NCBI GenBank assembly: GCA_012064415.1 | Contig: SSNU01000003.1 | Location: 53,548-91,258, forward strand | DNA length: 37,711 nucleotides | Origin: Gyrodactylus bullatarudis | Taxonomy: Eukaryota > Platyhelminthes > Monogenea > Gyrodactylidea > Gyrodactylidae | Direction of reading: 5' to 3' | Part shown: piece by piece, positions 20,894 to 30,978 of the stretch | Layout of the letters: the number at the start of each line of letters is the position of its first letter | Position numbering within the stretch: the first letter of the stretch is position 1 | Translations under genes and position numbers: made by a program | The notes under the pieces: model-generated | The model's input: the letters and a program-made list of their open reading frames with translations, nothing else | Told to the model about the DNA's origin: nothing | Database searches by the model: none

Positions 20894-21318
20894 CTAGAAA
20901 TATTTCGTTGTAGGTGCTTAGGTCGATATCCCACAGGAACGTCATATTTGGTAATGGATTAGCCCATGTCGCTGAATGTTACAGCTTACTAATGGATCCC
21001 ACCACGAAATAAACTTACAAAGCATTTAGAAATAATTTAAGTATACATATATGCAACATCCTATGCAACTCGGGATGTTAGACGAGTGGATTGAGCATTG
21101 GTAAACAATGCGAGAGGTCCGAGGTTGTGGCATACTGACGCGCGTATATGTCTACCATTTATGTATACTTAAATTATTTCTAAATGCTTTGTAAGTTTAT
21201 TTCGTACCAGTCTCGGTGGGATCCATTAGTAAGCTTTAACATTCAGCGACATGGGCTAATCCATTACCAAATATGACGTTCCTGTGGGACCTAAGCACCT
21301 AGAACGAAAAATTTCTAG
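20894..21318. mobile_element. Inverted-repeat element with tRNA-like core
   Basis: Arms 20894-21049 and about 21164-21318 are strongly similar inverted copies starting CTAGAAAT(A/T)TTTCGTT(G/C)TAGGTGC. They differ by a 6-bp insertion in the left arm (CGATAT) and a 9-bp insertion in the right. The roughly 113-bp centre is unrelated to the arms and holds a tRNA-like segment. No transposase. Confidence 0.7.
21070..21140 (+). other. tRNA/SINE-like segment
   Basis: GGGATGTTAGACGAGTGGAT resembles the start and A box of a tRNA (consensus TRGYNNAGTGG). It is followed by a perfect hairpin GCATTG-GTAAA-CAATGC in the anticodon-arm position. Then comes GAGAGGTCCGAGGTT, like the start of a B box and T arm, but the B box itself is damaged. 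No acceptor stem is seen. Best read as a decayed tRNA-derived SINE head rather than a functional tRNA. Confidence 0.35.
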
Positions 21319-21368
21319 AAAAACATTATACTTTACTCCTCTTCCAACAGTTTCAATCATCAATAATA

Positions 21369-22844
21369 TAGTGGTCGACAAAATAAAAGTTTTAACTCAA
21401 AAATCTCTTTTCCTCATCTAAATAATTTGCCAGAAAGGTGTAACACACAACAGTCGAAAGAGAAAAAAATTTAATTTTAGATCATATGAAAAGTTATTTT
21501 GATAATGTTTAAATTAAAAAATAAAAATTTATGTTTTTTCATTCATACGTAAAACGACAAAATAAAGTTTTTAGCACCATTTTATGAAATTGCCTTCGCA
21601 CAAAACAACATTTAAACATCTTTTCATCATAAACTCATACATATTCTTTACTGATCCAATTACTATTAAATTTCACTCGACCAACTCTGTTCCTATAGAA
21701 TATTGCTTCCCGTAATTCTTGCACTAGAATTTCTAAAAGATTCTCAATGGGTTTCAAATTAAGACTTCTTACAGTCTTGGTTAATAATTTAACTTCTTGC
21801 TCCTTAAACCAACTCAATGGCGATTTAGATCTATTACAAGGTGCATTTTTTTGCTAAAATACAAGACCCATGTTTTTATGATCACCTCCTTGAAAGGAGC
21901 TAATTGGTCTTTTAATAAATTCCGATATGAAACTGAATCAAGCTTCTCATTTACAATAATTAAATTTACAGTTCCATTATTTGAGAAACTTCCTCAGACC
22001 ATAATACTGCCACCTCCAAAGCCACGTTTAACACAGGTTGGGTTCGGAAGATTTCTATCAATCTAAGAGATATTTAAACCATCAGGTTCATCCAAATTGA
22101 ATTTCTTTTCATGTAAACATATTATTTTTTGCAAATCAATGGTCTTAGCAATCTAAACTTCAGTCTAATTTTTTTCTTGCAAACTTGAGGTCAGAATTTA
22201 GAACGGGAATATTATTAGCCTTTCCACAAGATAATTTAACATTTGTTTTTTTGTAACGTTTAATTGTACGAACATTGGCTTTTAAATTAAGTTTATCTTT
22301 TTTGAGGAGCAATTCTTCTGTTTTCTACAGTTGCGTATATAATTTCACTTTTGAGGCTACTTGGTATAATTGCCTTTCTCCCTCTTCTTTCTTGAAAATT
22401 TTCTGATACTTTCGTATTTAACAAGTTGCATATTGAAGTAGAAGAACAACCGAGAGTTTAAGCGATCCTTCGATTATTGGAACCCTCTTGTTTGAGCTCG
22501 ATAGATCTTTCCTTCTACAATGCAGAGAGTTTTTTCGTTCTATCAGGTATAGACAATTTCCAATTGTTCATAGAATATCGAGAATCGAAAATTTCGAAGT
22601 TTAAAAGTAAGAAATTTCCTTTTCAGCTATATAATAGTTTATTAAGATAAGAAATAGCCTTATAAATAACTGAAAACTTTATTTTGTCGTTTTACATATG
22701 AATGAAAAAACGTAAATTTTTATTTTTTAATTTATGAAATAACTTTCCATATGATCTAATAGTAAATTTTTTCACCTTTCTAGCAAATTATATAGCTGAG
22801 AAAAAGGGATTTTTGAGTTAAAACTTTTATTTTGTCGACCACTA
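21369..22844. mobile_element. Tc1-like transposon with ~200-bp inverted repeats
   Basis: TA flanks. Ends are (T)AGTGGTCGACAAAATAAAAG and the complement at 22820-22844. Similarity between the ends extends in two blocks (about 21369-21440 with 22770-22844, and 21480-21575 with 22672-22760). The interior carries a dead Tc1 transposase on the minus strand. Confidence 0.85.
21640..22560 (-). pseudogene. Tc1-family transposase, inactivated
   Basis: In minus-strand order: a helix-turn-helix region with RSIELKQEGSNNRRIA (about 22500-22450). HEKKFNLDEPDG (about 22115-22080), where Tc1 proteins have SDE.KFNL, so the first catalytic Asp is His. GFGGGSIMV (about 22010), with the following Trp now a stop. 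QKNAPCNRSKSPLSWF (about 21850-21800), where the usual QDNAPCH has its Asp replaced by Lys. Finally LKPIENLLEILVQELREA (about 21755-21700), which keeps the catalytic Glu. Several stops and frameshifts. Family assignment is secure; activity is excluded. Confidence 0.85.
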
Positions 22845-22846
22845 TA

Positions 22847-23321
22847 TATGTACTAATAGTAAAATAATAAACCCAAATACAACAAATTTTTAGAATTTTT
22901 CAGATCAAAAGATCATTTCTCCCTTCAATTGATCTTTAAAAAAATTTTCAGTACTTTCGATGTGGAAAAATGTAATTAAAATTATTTTTCAAATTCAATT
23001 CGAAATTATATAAATTAATTTTTAAAAATATTTCAGATGATATATTTATTCATTTAATACACTTTTCCCTTTTCAAAGTCCCTCTCTCCATAAAGAAATC
23101 TCACTCGAATGACATATCCCACGTCTCAAGACAATTTAAAATAAAAATAAGAAATAACATAGCTAGCAAGAGTGAGAAGAGAAGCTTTTTCAAATTGGAA
23201 AAAGTTTTTCTGAAAATTTTGAGTCAGATTGTGAAAAAGATACAACTTTGGCTAAAAAGGGCACAACAACTAGCAAAAAGTGTAGAAGGAAAGGTCTTAA
23301 ACTCAATTTTGAATAGTGTTC
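22847..23321. other. AT-rich stretch, no gene recognised
   Basis: No motif or repeat of note. The 63-codon frame from 23195 is partly inside the next inverted-repeat element and is not supported. Confidence 0.4.
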
Positions 23322-23733
23322 ATGCTGTGCCCATTTTGGTTAATCGGCAAGAATTTTTTGCCTATTATTATCGGCCGAAAAGTTAAAATATCATTCAACA
23401 TATCCAGGGCTTGATCAACTAGAATGTTACTATACATAGACTCGACACCTAAACTATATATTTTTTATACAAACTTTACAAGCTTTACCAATTTTCTGGT
23501 AAGTTATGTTCTCGTAAATCGTGTCTATTTTGATCTTTGTCAGTTTTATGCCTCCATCGTGAGATTGATTGAATAATATCATAAAGAAGTATGCTTTTAG
23601 CAACCTCCCCAAATTATCCATAATCGGTAAGAGTTCTTTCCTACTAATCATAATCGGCAAAATAATGCCGAAAACGGTTAATTCAGACTTTGGTTATCCA
23701 TATTCGGCAGATTAACCAAAATTGGCACAACAT
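23322..23733. mobile_element. Short inverted-repeat element (TGTGCCAATTTTGG ends)
   Basis: Left ATGCTGTGCCCATTTTGGTT and right AACCAAAATTGGCACAACAT form about 28-bp terminal inverted repeats, followed by GGTTAATC(G/T)GC. The subterminal region repeats AATCGGCA-like words in both orientations. No TA flank is evident, so the class is uncertain. Confidence 0.55.
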
Positions 23734-24645
23734 TTACAGTATTCTCTTAGTTCTTGACCAAAGGGAAGAGAATCAGATTCGTTTTACATCAAAGTAAATC
23801 CCTTCACAAGTAAGCTCTGGAATTCAGATGGTTTTTGAGAAACAAATTGTAGGCGGATAAAACTAGAAATTGATTTTAGACATCTATAGATATCTTTTGT
23901 GAGGTTTTTTCCATAAACAGATTGTGGAAACGAGTATAATTTTTTATTCTCAATATATTTGTATGAATTAGATGAATTATGAAAGATTGTCACTTTATAT
24001 CAATAAGCTGTTATTCTGAAACGTTGATATACGATAGATTTATACATAACGAACCTAAATATAAGGTCGCTTAAATCCTATGTCTGAAAAAATCGAAAAA
24101 ATTATTATTATAATAGAATTTAAAGAGTAATTGTTGATATTTATAGTAACAATTTTAATATTAATACATTATAGTAGCTGGTTGATTTTCACAAACCGAG
24201 TTGGTTTTTTTGTATACATCGATTATGTAATTTACTCTTTTTTGAAGTTTATAGCTATAATATCTATAATTTATAACCAGAACAAAAATCTTCTAAAAAA
24301 TTAGATAGATATTTATAGTGAGTTATTTCTATTATGTGTGTTTTTTGAGATTAATATTTAGTGTTGTAAACTCAAATATCTCCTCTAGGATTTTATTAGA
24401 GAACTTTAGTTTTATAACCACCCCCGAAAATCAAATGTGAGCTAAAGGGACATCCTGAGTGGTGTGAGAGATGTTGATGAATTGATATTGAGTTTTGATA
24501 ACGTGCTGTGATCGTGTTAAGATCAGGATCAGACAGAACTATCTGAGTTGAGGATCGACCGAAGAATGGAGGTGAAGATGAGTTATAGTGAAAAGTGGAT
24601 GATCATCCGAGGGAGTGCGTGGTTGATGTGTCCAGTTGAGTGAGT

Positions 24646-24768
24646 GAGTGTGGATATGATTGGATGACTATGTCGTCAGCACGACACAGCGTTGATACCC
24701 AGTGCGCCACACCGGCGAGTGCGTGTGGATATGATTGGTCCACTATGTCGTGAGCACGGCAGAGCCGT
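24646..24768. repeat. Two GC-richer tandem units of 74-bp period
   Basis: GTGTGGATATGATTGG at 24648 and again 74 bp later, each followed by a similar CTATGTCGT(C/G)AGCACG. Composition is clearly less AT-rich than the surroundings. Origin unknown; possibly part of a retroelement end or SINE. Confidence 0.55.
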
Positions 24769-24830
24769 GTGTCAAAATGTGTGTGATGATTCTGAAAATT
24801 CAGTAAAAATCAATTAACTGCGACGTAATA

Positions 24831-25115
24831 CAGGTTAAAGTCCTGTAAAGTGAGAAGAGATAAATTAGATCCTTGTATATATAGGGCTAATTTGAGTTGA
24901 AAATTATTGGTCGATTGCATGGATCAATGAGAAACTATTGAGCTACCAAATAATTGCGTGTGTGTTTTTCCTAAGTTACTCCTATTACCACATGGTTAGG
25001 TTGGTATGATTTAAGTGGTGAGGTAGGTATAATATTCAACCCAAATTAGCCCTATCTATACGAGGATCTATCCCCTTTTAATTTATCTCTTCTTACTTTA
25101 CAGGAATTTCACCTG
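24831..25115. mobile_element. 285-bp TA-flanked inverted-repeat element
   Basis: TA, CAGGTTAAAGTCCTGTAAAG ... CTTTACAGGAATTTCACCTG, TA. The arms are about 75-85 bp; the right arm has a 12-bp extra block (AAAAGGGGATAG sense). Same end class as 2885, 10444 and 16076, but with a distinct interior. Confidence 0.75.
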
Positions 25116-25256
25116 TATACAGATGGATAGAAAATATAGTCTTAGTTTAACTGACTTTAATTCTACGCTATACCTTTTTCGGAGATTCTGACTTATGTTT
25201 TTCAATCTAGAACAAGCACTAGGGATTTGGAAAATTTGAAAGAAGATTATATTAAG

Positions 25257-25291
25257 GCCATATGTACATTTCTTGAAGCATCATCAGTGGC
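25257..25291 (-). ncRNA. Hammerhead ribozyme, family B
   Basis: On the minus strand: stem I GCCA (25291-25288) with TGGC (25260-25257). CTGATGA 25287-25281. Stem II segment TGCTTCAA is weak. GAAA. Stem III is the self-complementary ATGTACAT (25269-25262). It lies about 190 bp after the stop codon of the PLE-1 nuclease, in its 3' UTR. Compare 5042 and 34244, where stem I varies but pairs. Confidence 0.8.
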
Positions 25292-25479
25292 AATACTTTA
25301 AAAATGATAAAAGTTAAGAAATTCAAGAAAATTTTACAACTCATGAAAGAAATAGTGAAGTCAAAGAAAATAAGAATAAAATGCAAGCTGAAAAAACACC
25401 AAAACTCTCCAATAAGAAGCAACAGTGGAGAGAAAAGTGAAAAAGCTCACATAGGCCAAGGTAGTTGAAGATTATAAGA

Positions 25480-26010
25480 TTAGTTTTTTTGAACACATAA
25501 GTTTGGTTTATATCGATTAATGAAGAATTTCTCCTTCACCCAAACGTCTGTACTGTCATCCCCTGCATTTTTGTATAAGATGGAAAAATTTGAAATTGAA
25601 GCTTCATGCCCGTCCTGTCTTAGATGCCTGGTCACCGCTGTGTCTTTCTTAAGATGATCGTTCCCTCTAGTTGACAACTTCCTAATTGTACGACCTATAT
25701 AAGTAGCTCCACAGTCACATTGGAATTTATAAATCAATAGAGTTTTCTCTTCAGGTTTCAGCAAATCTTTATGAATTAGGTTAAATAATCTCTGAGTTTG
25801 AAATACAATTTTCAATTGTATGTTGTTATAATGTTGATTGATGAGATCAGTTAACTTTCTTCTTAAATCATTGCTAAAACCATCTCCTTTGAAATTAAGT
25901 TTCATGAAAATGTTGGTTTTCTCAACTTCATCTGTGTTTTCAACGACATCTCTATCGACTGGTAAGTTGATAAATTTGTCCACAAATTTATTAGGATAAC
26001 CGTTTTCCAT
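25480..26010 (-). pseudogene. PLE-1 copy B, GIY-YIG endonuclease part
   Basis: 176 codons ending KPNLCVQKN and stop. The first 100 residues are the PLE linker (NGYPNKFVDKF; KIVFQTQRLF). The nuclease follows: LLIYKFQCDCGATYIGRTIR contains both Tyr motifs, the conserved Arg and the paired Cys typical of the family, then HLKKD and NFSILYKN. The domain looks complete. Its frame differs from the upstream RT frame by a small deletion at about 25990-26020 that removes the linker segment present at 5600-5650 and 35010-35060. The two frames therefore overlap by 20 bp but are no longer joined. The GIY-YIG domain in PLEs is the endonuclease for target-primed insertion. Confidence 0.85.
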
Positions 26011-27267
26011 TGAACATATCCTCCTTTCCTAGGCCAATTACTAAACCAACTTTATGTGAAACAGGACTAAAACTGGCATAATGGAGATATATACCATTTT
26101 CAGTCTTTTTCTTGAAAATGTTTCTTTGAATTGACCCATCTTCTTTTCTGGTCAGTTTCACATCTAAGAAGCTTAAAATACCATTAGATTCTTTTTCCAT
26201 AGTAAACTTAATATTCGGATGAAAAGAGTTCATCTTTGAGAAAAAGTCATCTGATGTTACGTTAGGCTTCATCAAAATAAAAGTGTCATCGACATATCTG
26301 ATGTAAACATCAGTAAAAGAATTAATTGTTTCAGAAATTTTATTTAGTTCTAACCAATCTAAGAAGATATCAGCTAAAAGAGGACTAAGAGGTGAACCCA
26401 TAGCTATCCCATCTTTTTGGATGAAAACTTTGTCTTGAAATGATAGAGGAACATTTATACAACAGATCCGTATTAGGTCTGTTAATTCCTTACTCTGCAT
26501 TTCAAAACCACCAACATATTTAGCATAGTATTCATGTATAGGTTTTAATACATCTATCAACCATTTAGCTGAATTATGTTGTGGAAATGACGACGTGTCC
26601 AAGATGAGCCGGATAGAGAAAATCTCAGGAACAATTCCATCAGTTATCTTATGTGTTTTTGGATGCAGATATAATCTTGACATCCCAGTATGTTTCTTAT
26701 CTATGAAACTCCCAGTTCTATCTGAAATTATATTTCTATCAAATAATCCCTTGGCTATTTTATTCATGGAACGTTCCATGGATTCCATTTGTTTATTGTA
26801 GGAAAACCTATCCTGCCCTGTGCTATCAAATTTACTCTCATCAGAGAGGAAATCCAACCCTGCCTTATAATAATCATCCTTATACATAATAACTATCCCT
26901 TTGCCCTTGTCAGGTTTTGTTAAGAATATGTTTTCATTAGATTTAAGTTCTTTAAGTGCTACAAAATGTTTCTTAGGAAGTAAACTAGATTTTGAAGGTT
27001 TTCGATCAAAACTTGTATAGATAGACAACAGATCAAGTTTAAACTTCTCTGTATTTGAGTCGTCCTTCTGATTGTTAGTTAAACCCAGTTCATAGACTAG
27101 ACATTCAAAGGCTGCTTTATCTTCAATTTCATTTTTACGTTTGGGGATACAAAAATTTGGACCAAGAGATAGGATTTCTTTTTGCTCCTTTGATATTTCG
27201 GTGAAGTTGAAGATTCCCTTTTCATGAAAACGAAGACTTTTCCCAAATTCTTTACATAAGGATTCCT
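25991..27267 (-). pseudogene. PLE-1 copy B, reverse transcriptase lacking motif A
   Basis: The minus frame is open from about 27267, just after an in-frame TAG, to the stop at 25991. In order: EILSLGPNFCIPKRK (PLE amino-terminal block, about 27190-27145); TKPDKGKGIVIMYKDDYY (RT motif 1 area); RLYLHPKTHK; FSIRLILDTSS (motif 2 region); WLIDVLKPIHEYYAKYV. It then jumps at about 26512 directly to GGFEM. The intact relative at 32564-32917 has about 47 residues here, including motif A with its catalytic Asp. Motif B (IAMGSPLSPLLADIF) and motif C (IRYVDDTF) are intact. The deletion keeps the frame open but removes an essential metal ligand, so the RT should be inactive. A TTTTTTTTTTCAG acceptor-like run precedes the start, and PLEs can carry introns. 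Confidence 0.85.
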
Positions 27268-27290
27268 ATTTATGGTTCAATAAAGATTCA

Positions 27291-28094
27291 CCTGAAAAAA
27301 AAAATTACAAATTATGAAAGAAATAGTGAATTCTTTTGAGTATTTATAGATCCTTTCGCTGTTATGCAATTCTTTCTGAAATTTGGGTTCTGAATTCAGT
27401 CATTCATAAGTTTCCGTTTTCTCTCATATATTCGAGAATAGTCAGTCTTTTTACAAAAAGCATTATTTTTATTTCACACTTTTAAATGGTCCATATCAGT
27501 TTAATTATATTCATTATTGAGATTTTGTTCTATAAGATGTCTACTAACATCGGTTTCGAGTTGAGTCACCGAAGTCATATAGAATAAAGGAAGAAGATAA
27601 TGCCAATTATTTCATTATTCATATTAAAATATTATCAATAAAAAATGGAAAATATCTAATAAATACTCCAACCGCTTATTTACTTCTCTGGTCCTTTGCT
27701 AATCAGAATGAAAAAAATTTAAATCAGAATTAACTTGCTCAACTTGCCTAACTTGCTTTAAAAAAGTACAGTAAACAGTTTGAAATTTTCTAAATAGCTT
27801 ATTATTTCTAGTGACAACTTAAAAAAATCTAGTAAGAAATAATGCGAATTTTCTATCTATATTTTACTTTTAACAGTCAATCAAAAATATATGAATAGAG
27901 TTGAGAACCCACATTACATTAAATGATTGAATGCGAACTGAAACCGACTTACAAAAATATCTTTGATTCCTCAGAAATTAATATTCTTTTTTAACAATTT
28001 AGTACAAATGTGTGTACAAATGTAGTACATCATGTTCAGGAGACAGCCATCGATTATTGAATTGATAAAAGTCTTCTAAATCTTCTTATCACTG
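27291..28094. other. AT-rich stretch, no gene recognised
   Basis: Contains a fragment of PLE-1 3' UTR-like sequence (ACAAATTATGAAAGAAATAG near 27305) and the 70-bp direct repeat of 2121-2192 at 27533-27603. Nothing else is supported. Confidence 0.4.
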
Positions 28095-28265
28095 ATCACA
28101 ACATGGCAGCAACTGTTCATTTCAAAGTTTTATACCCCAAATGTTTCATACCACATGTGCAGCACATCTCATTCATAATTGCGCGATGAAAGTGATGGAT
28201 TCCTACACATATGTGAACAGACTTATAAGTTATAACATAAAGAATGCTAGTATTAAGTGCACAAG
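28095..28265 (+). pseudogene. hAT-like transposase fragment
   Basis: The plus strand reads TDHNMAATVHFKVLYPKC and, after a frameshift near 28142, FHTTCAAHLIHNCAMKV, then VNRLISYNIKNASIKC. The LYPK..H.TC.AH.LHN.A.KV pattern with a downstream LI...K block is what I know from hAT-type (BED/DUF-like) transposases in arthropod genomes. Only this part is present; the catalytic Glu end and terminal repeats are not seen. It abuts the minus-strand gypsy remnant. Confidence 0.45.
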
Positions 28266-29282
28266 CAACAAGTTTTGAAAAAAAGTACTTTAAGACCTCC
28301 ATCATTTATAATGTCCAGGAGCAAACCTTTTGCTTTAATCACTATACCCTTATGCCATTTGGCAATTGCAATGTTTGTCATGGAACCAGATTGGTTGACC
28401 AATAAAAAAGTTCGAATTATGGACCGAAGCAAATTTCTGTGGTTGATTAAGAGGATTAATAATTGGCTTCTTTACGAAGTACTCGTGGGATAACTACACG
28501 ATCATTAAGTAATATGCATCCATCTAAGGTTGTAAAGTTCTTACGAAGATTGAAGTAAGGCAAAAAATCAGCTGCAATTATTTGGGGCCAAGATGTGTTC
28601 AGAGCATTTAAGACTTGAGACAGAGTCGGGTGCATTAGAACACTACCAATACCCTTGGAGGATGCGTCAGCAGCAACTAACGTATCCAGCTTTGGATCAA
28701 AAAATGCAAGTTGGGAACACTCGAATAAGATTTTCTTAATCTTCTTAAAACTTTCTTCACACGGTTGAGTCCATAGAGGTAACAGTGGAGTTTTCGTCTT
28801 GTGTAAGTCTTAAAGGAATGGAATGAAAAAGTTCATGAGGCCCAGGAAGGATTGCAACTCGTCCCGAGAATTCGGACTACGGAGTTCTAGGAGGTCGTTT
28901 ACCTTTTGAGGGTTAGGTTTACGACAGATTTTATTGAGTATGCAATCCAAAATTTAACTTCTGGTTTGGCAAACTCGCATCTCGAAGGATTGAGTTTGAG
29001 GCCAGCTGTGATAAGAAGTTTAACGACTTTGACGGTGTGGCTCCACAAGGATACTTGTGTTGGGCCCCAGACCAAGATGTCATCAATGTAGGCCTGATCG
29101 TTAGGATTATTGTTCAGAACCATATCAATGATCTGTTGGAAAATCTTAGGTGCGGGTTTCAGGCCGTAATTGAGTCAATTACATCTGAACAAACCCCACT
29201 TAGTGTTGATGGTCATCAACGTTTTGGAGTTTCGAGAAAGAAACTCTTTGATCTCTGTTTTTAGTTGAGCTACAGATAGTTC
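28266..29282 (-). pseudogene. Ty3/gypsy pol remnant with internal deletions, fused to leader ORF
   Basis: In minus order: from the leader ATG (29285), a continuous frame runs through MELSVAQLKTEIKEFLSRN into KTLMTINTKWGLFRCN (RT before motif B), then a stop. Next LNYGLKPAPKIFQQIIDM (B' motif), QAYIDDILVWGPT (intact motif C) and AGLKLNPSRCEFAKPEVKF (thumb). Then LQSFLGLMNFFIPF, an RNase H start with AADASSKGIGSVL, a jump to LDGCILLNDRVVIPRVLRK (integrase amino-terminus), and finally FFIGQPIW...KWHKGIVIKAKG (integrase C-terminal GPY/F-like). Most of RNase H and the integrase core are missing. It is dead, but the RT palm YIDD is preserved. Confidence 0.75.
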
Positions 29283-29600
29283 CATGAGTAAAAAGGGGTT
29301 GATGCCAGTTATAAGAATATAGCGCTTTTATTTCGTGGCATACTCATCAGCTTACATGCCAGATTTATATAAAGAAAATTGTGTACAAAATCTTGGTTTT
29401 AGCTCTCATTGGTTGTTCTCTGGTGCGTGTTTATCATAATAACATAGACTCTTTGGGGTGTAAGAGTGATATCTATCCCTATCACATTTGACTCTGTAAT
29501 ATGACTAATAGTAATAACAATAGAATAGAAATTATGTACAAAGGGGTGGGTAGTGTTACTGTAATTGAAAGCACAAAGTAATGTGAAAATATGAGGTATG
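29283..29600 (-). mobile_element. PLE-type terminal unit: promoter, hammerhead, leader start
   Basis: Inverted partner of 6365-6650, extending from just after the PLE-2 nuclease stop (29611) to the leader ATG at 29285. The order PLE-2 C-terminus, about 260 bp, hammerhead, about 28 bp, ATG fits a PLE terminal repeat sitting between two tandem units. Sequence after the leader is gypsy, so a junction or fusion occurred there. Confidence 0.6.
29313..29353 (-). ncRNA. Hammerhead ribozyme, family A
   Basis: On the minus strand: stem I TAAG/CTTA plus a G-U pair. CTGATGA (29350-29344). Stem II GT-ATGCC-AC. GAAA. Stem III short (ATA/TAT). This copy best shows the original stem II pairs (G-C, U-A). 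TATATAAA lies about 14 bp upstream. Confidence 0.75.
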
Positions 29601-29610
29601 AATATAATGG

Positions 29611-30027
29611 TTACATCTGTGAAAAATATTTGGTGATCTTATTTTGTCCTATTTCATCATCTGATCTGTTTCTTTTTCTTGGGGTTGATATCAGTGTTGG
29701 TTGCGAATTCGTCAGTGTTGGTCTTGGTAGAACCAGTGGTTTCACGAATTTCTTTTGGATACATAGATTTGGCTTTTGTTTCTCTATGTATAATGCTTCA
29801 GCGGTTTTGAGAGCTGCCACGTTTTTCCCCGGTTGTTTGTAAATAATTTCAAAGTTTAATGGGGAAACTTTTTCTGGACAGGTTCTCGTATGTTCCCTTA
29901 TGGCTGTTGTCCCTGTTTAGAGATGTTCGTTGATTCTCTCTTCTAGTCTCCTATAAGTGTGTCCGATATATTCAGCTTGACAGAAACATCTGAATTTGTA
30001 GACAACATGAGTTTGTACACAGGGACA
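29611..30027 (-). pseudogene. PLE-2 GIY-YIG endonuclease remnant with PIP-box tail
   Basis: The minus strand from 30027: CVQTHVVYKFRC, then CQAEYIGHTYRRLEERINEHL (both Tyr motifs and the conserved Arg), an in-frame TAA, then TTAIREHTRTCPEKVSPLNF and EIIYKQ, and an open 70-codon end with KPNLCIQKKFVKPL. It closely follows the 2162-2734 protein. The tail is Pro/Ser/Thr-rich, then RKRNRSDDE, and ends GQNKITKYFSQM. QNKITKYF matches the PCNA-binding PIP box exactly (Q-x-x-I-x-x-Y-F). The upstream part is cut at 30027 by the gag palindrome. Confidence 0.8.
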
Positions 30028-30592
30028 ACAATGGTTTTGGGAAATTTCTTAAATTCTCTTTAGTGACAAAATCTTTCTACAAATAACACTGTTCGACAAA
30101 ATTGAGGTGAATTTTTTGTATTTTTCTAGTTTTTTTGATATGCTATAGATTTAATAGCGCTGAATTCTATGGTGAAGCTGTTACACGGACTAGGAGGCCA
30201 TTAGGATTCGCACAGTTAGATCTCAAGTCCGATGGAACTACCTCTGAATAACCAATAGTTTTGAGAGTGTAATGGATTAGTAATGAAATGTCAGTGCCGG
30301 TGTCAATTAAAACCGTGATGGGAACACTGTTGATGATTGGCCTTATATAACTTTTTTCAACAAGACAACCCTTGGTAAAGTGGTTGCCTCCACAATTAAG
30401 ACACTTATCTAGAATGAAAGGGAGGTTAGACATTTTGTGTAACTTTGTGTTTGATGGATTGGGCTGATTTTTCGCTGGAACGGCAGGAGTAGTTTTACGT
30501 CTTTAAGCCTGTTGAGTCGGATGACTAAACATCAGCTACGATCTGTGCATGTGTACAGGAAGGGCTCTTATCGTAAAAAGAGAGGAGCTTTT
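30028..30592. repeat. Left arm of large gag/protease palindrome
   Basis: Reverse complement of 31132-31695 over about 565 bp, with one indel and very few mismatches. The loop (30593-31131) is 539 bp. The outer 55 bp of this arm (about 30120-30178) occurs a third time at 30593-30648. Confidence 0.9.
30167..30433 (-). pseudogene. Retroelement nucleocapsid-protease fragment, inverted copy
   Basis: 88 codons identical in sequence to 31290-31556. It has a zinc knuckle CLNCGGNHFTKGC (C-x2-C-x3-H-x4-C) followed by VPITVLIDTGTDISLL, the aspartic protease active-site loop (DTG). It ends shortly after the protease's first third. The short knuckle spacing is typical of some insect retroelements such as BEL/Pao and some gypsy-like gags. 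It is the mirror copy within the palindrome, not an independent gene. Confidence 0.75.
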
Positions 30593-30978
30593 TCTAGTTT
30601 TTTGATATGCTATAGATTTTAAAGCGCTGAATTCTATGGTGAAGACCGTTTTTCGATTGATTGGGGTATCTCGCCAAAATTAGGATCTGAAGTTTTGATC
30701 CGAGTTTTTTCAATCTCAGTGTTCTAGTGAATTGAATGATCAAATATTTGAATAAGGAGTATATTCTGATCAAATTGTGAATTAATATGTTAGATTTGTT
30801 AAAATTATAAATTAATTTATAATTGAGTTCTAACATCACAAATTGTATCATGAGTAATACTGATCTTATGAATCCAGCAAAATACTATACGCTCGGGAAA
30901 GACGCTAAAGTCAGAGAATTATTCCGACGGTATTTTGGGTGTATTATGGTGTTAATTAAAACCTAAAATTTTTTTTAC

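Noticed and set aside
21070..21140. Functional tRNA gene
   Set aside because: The B box is damaged and no 7-bp acceptor stem can be formed; kept only as a tRNA-like relic.
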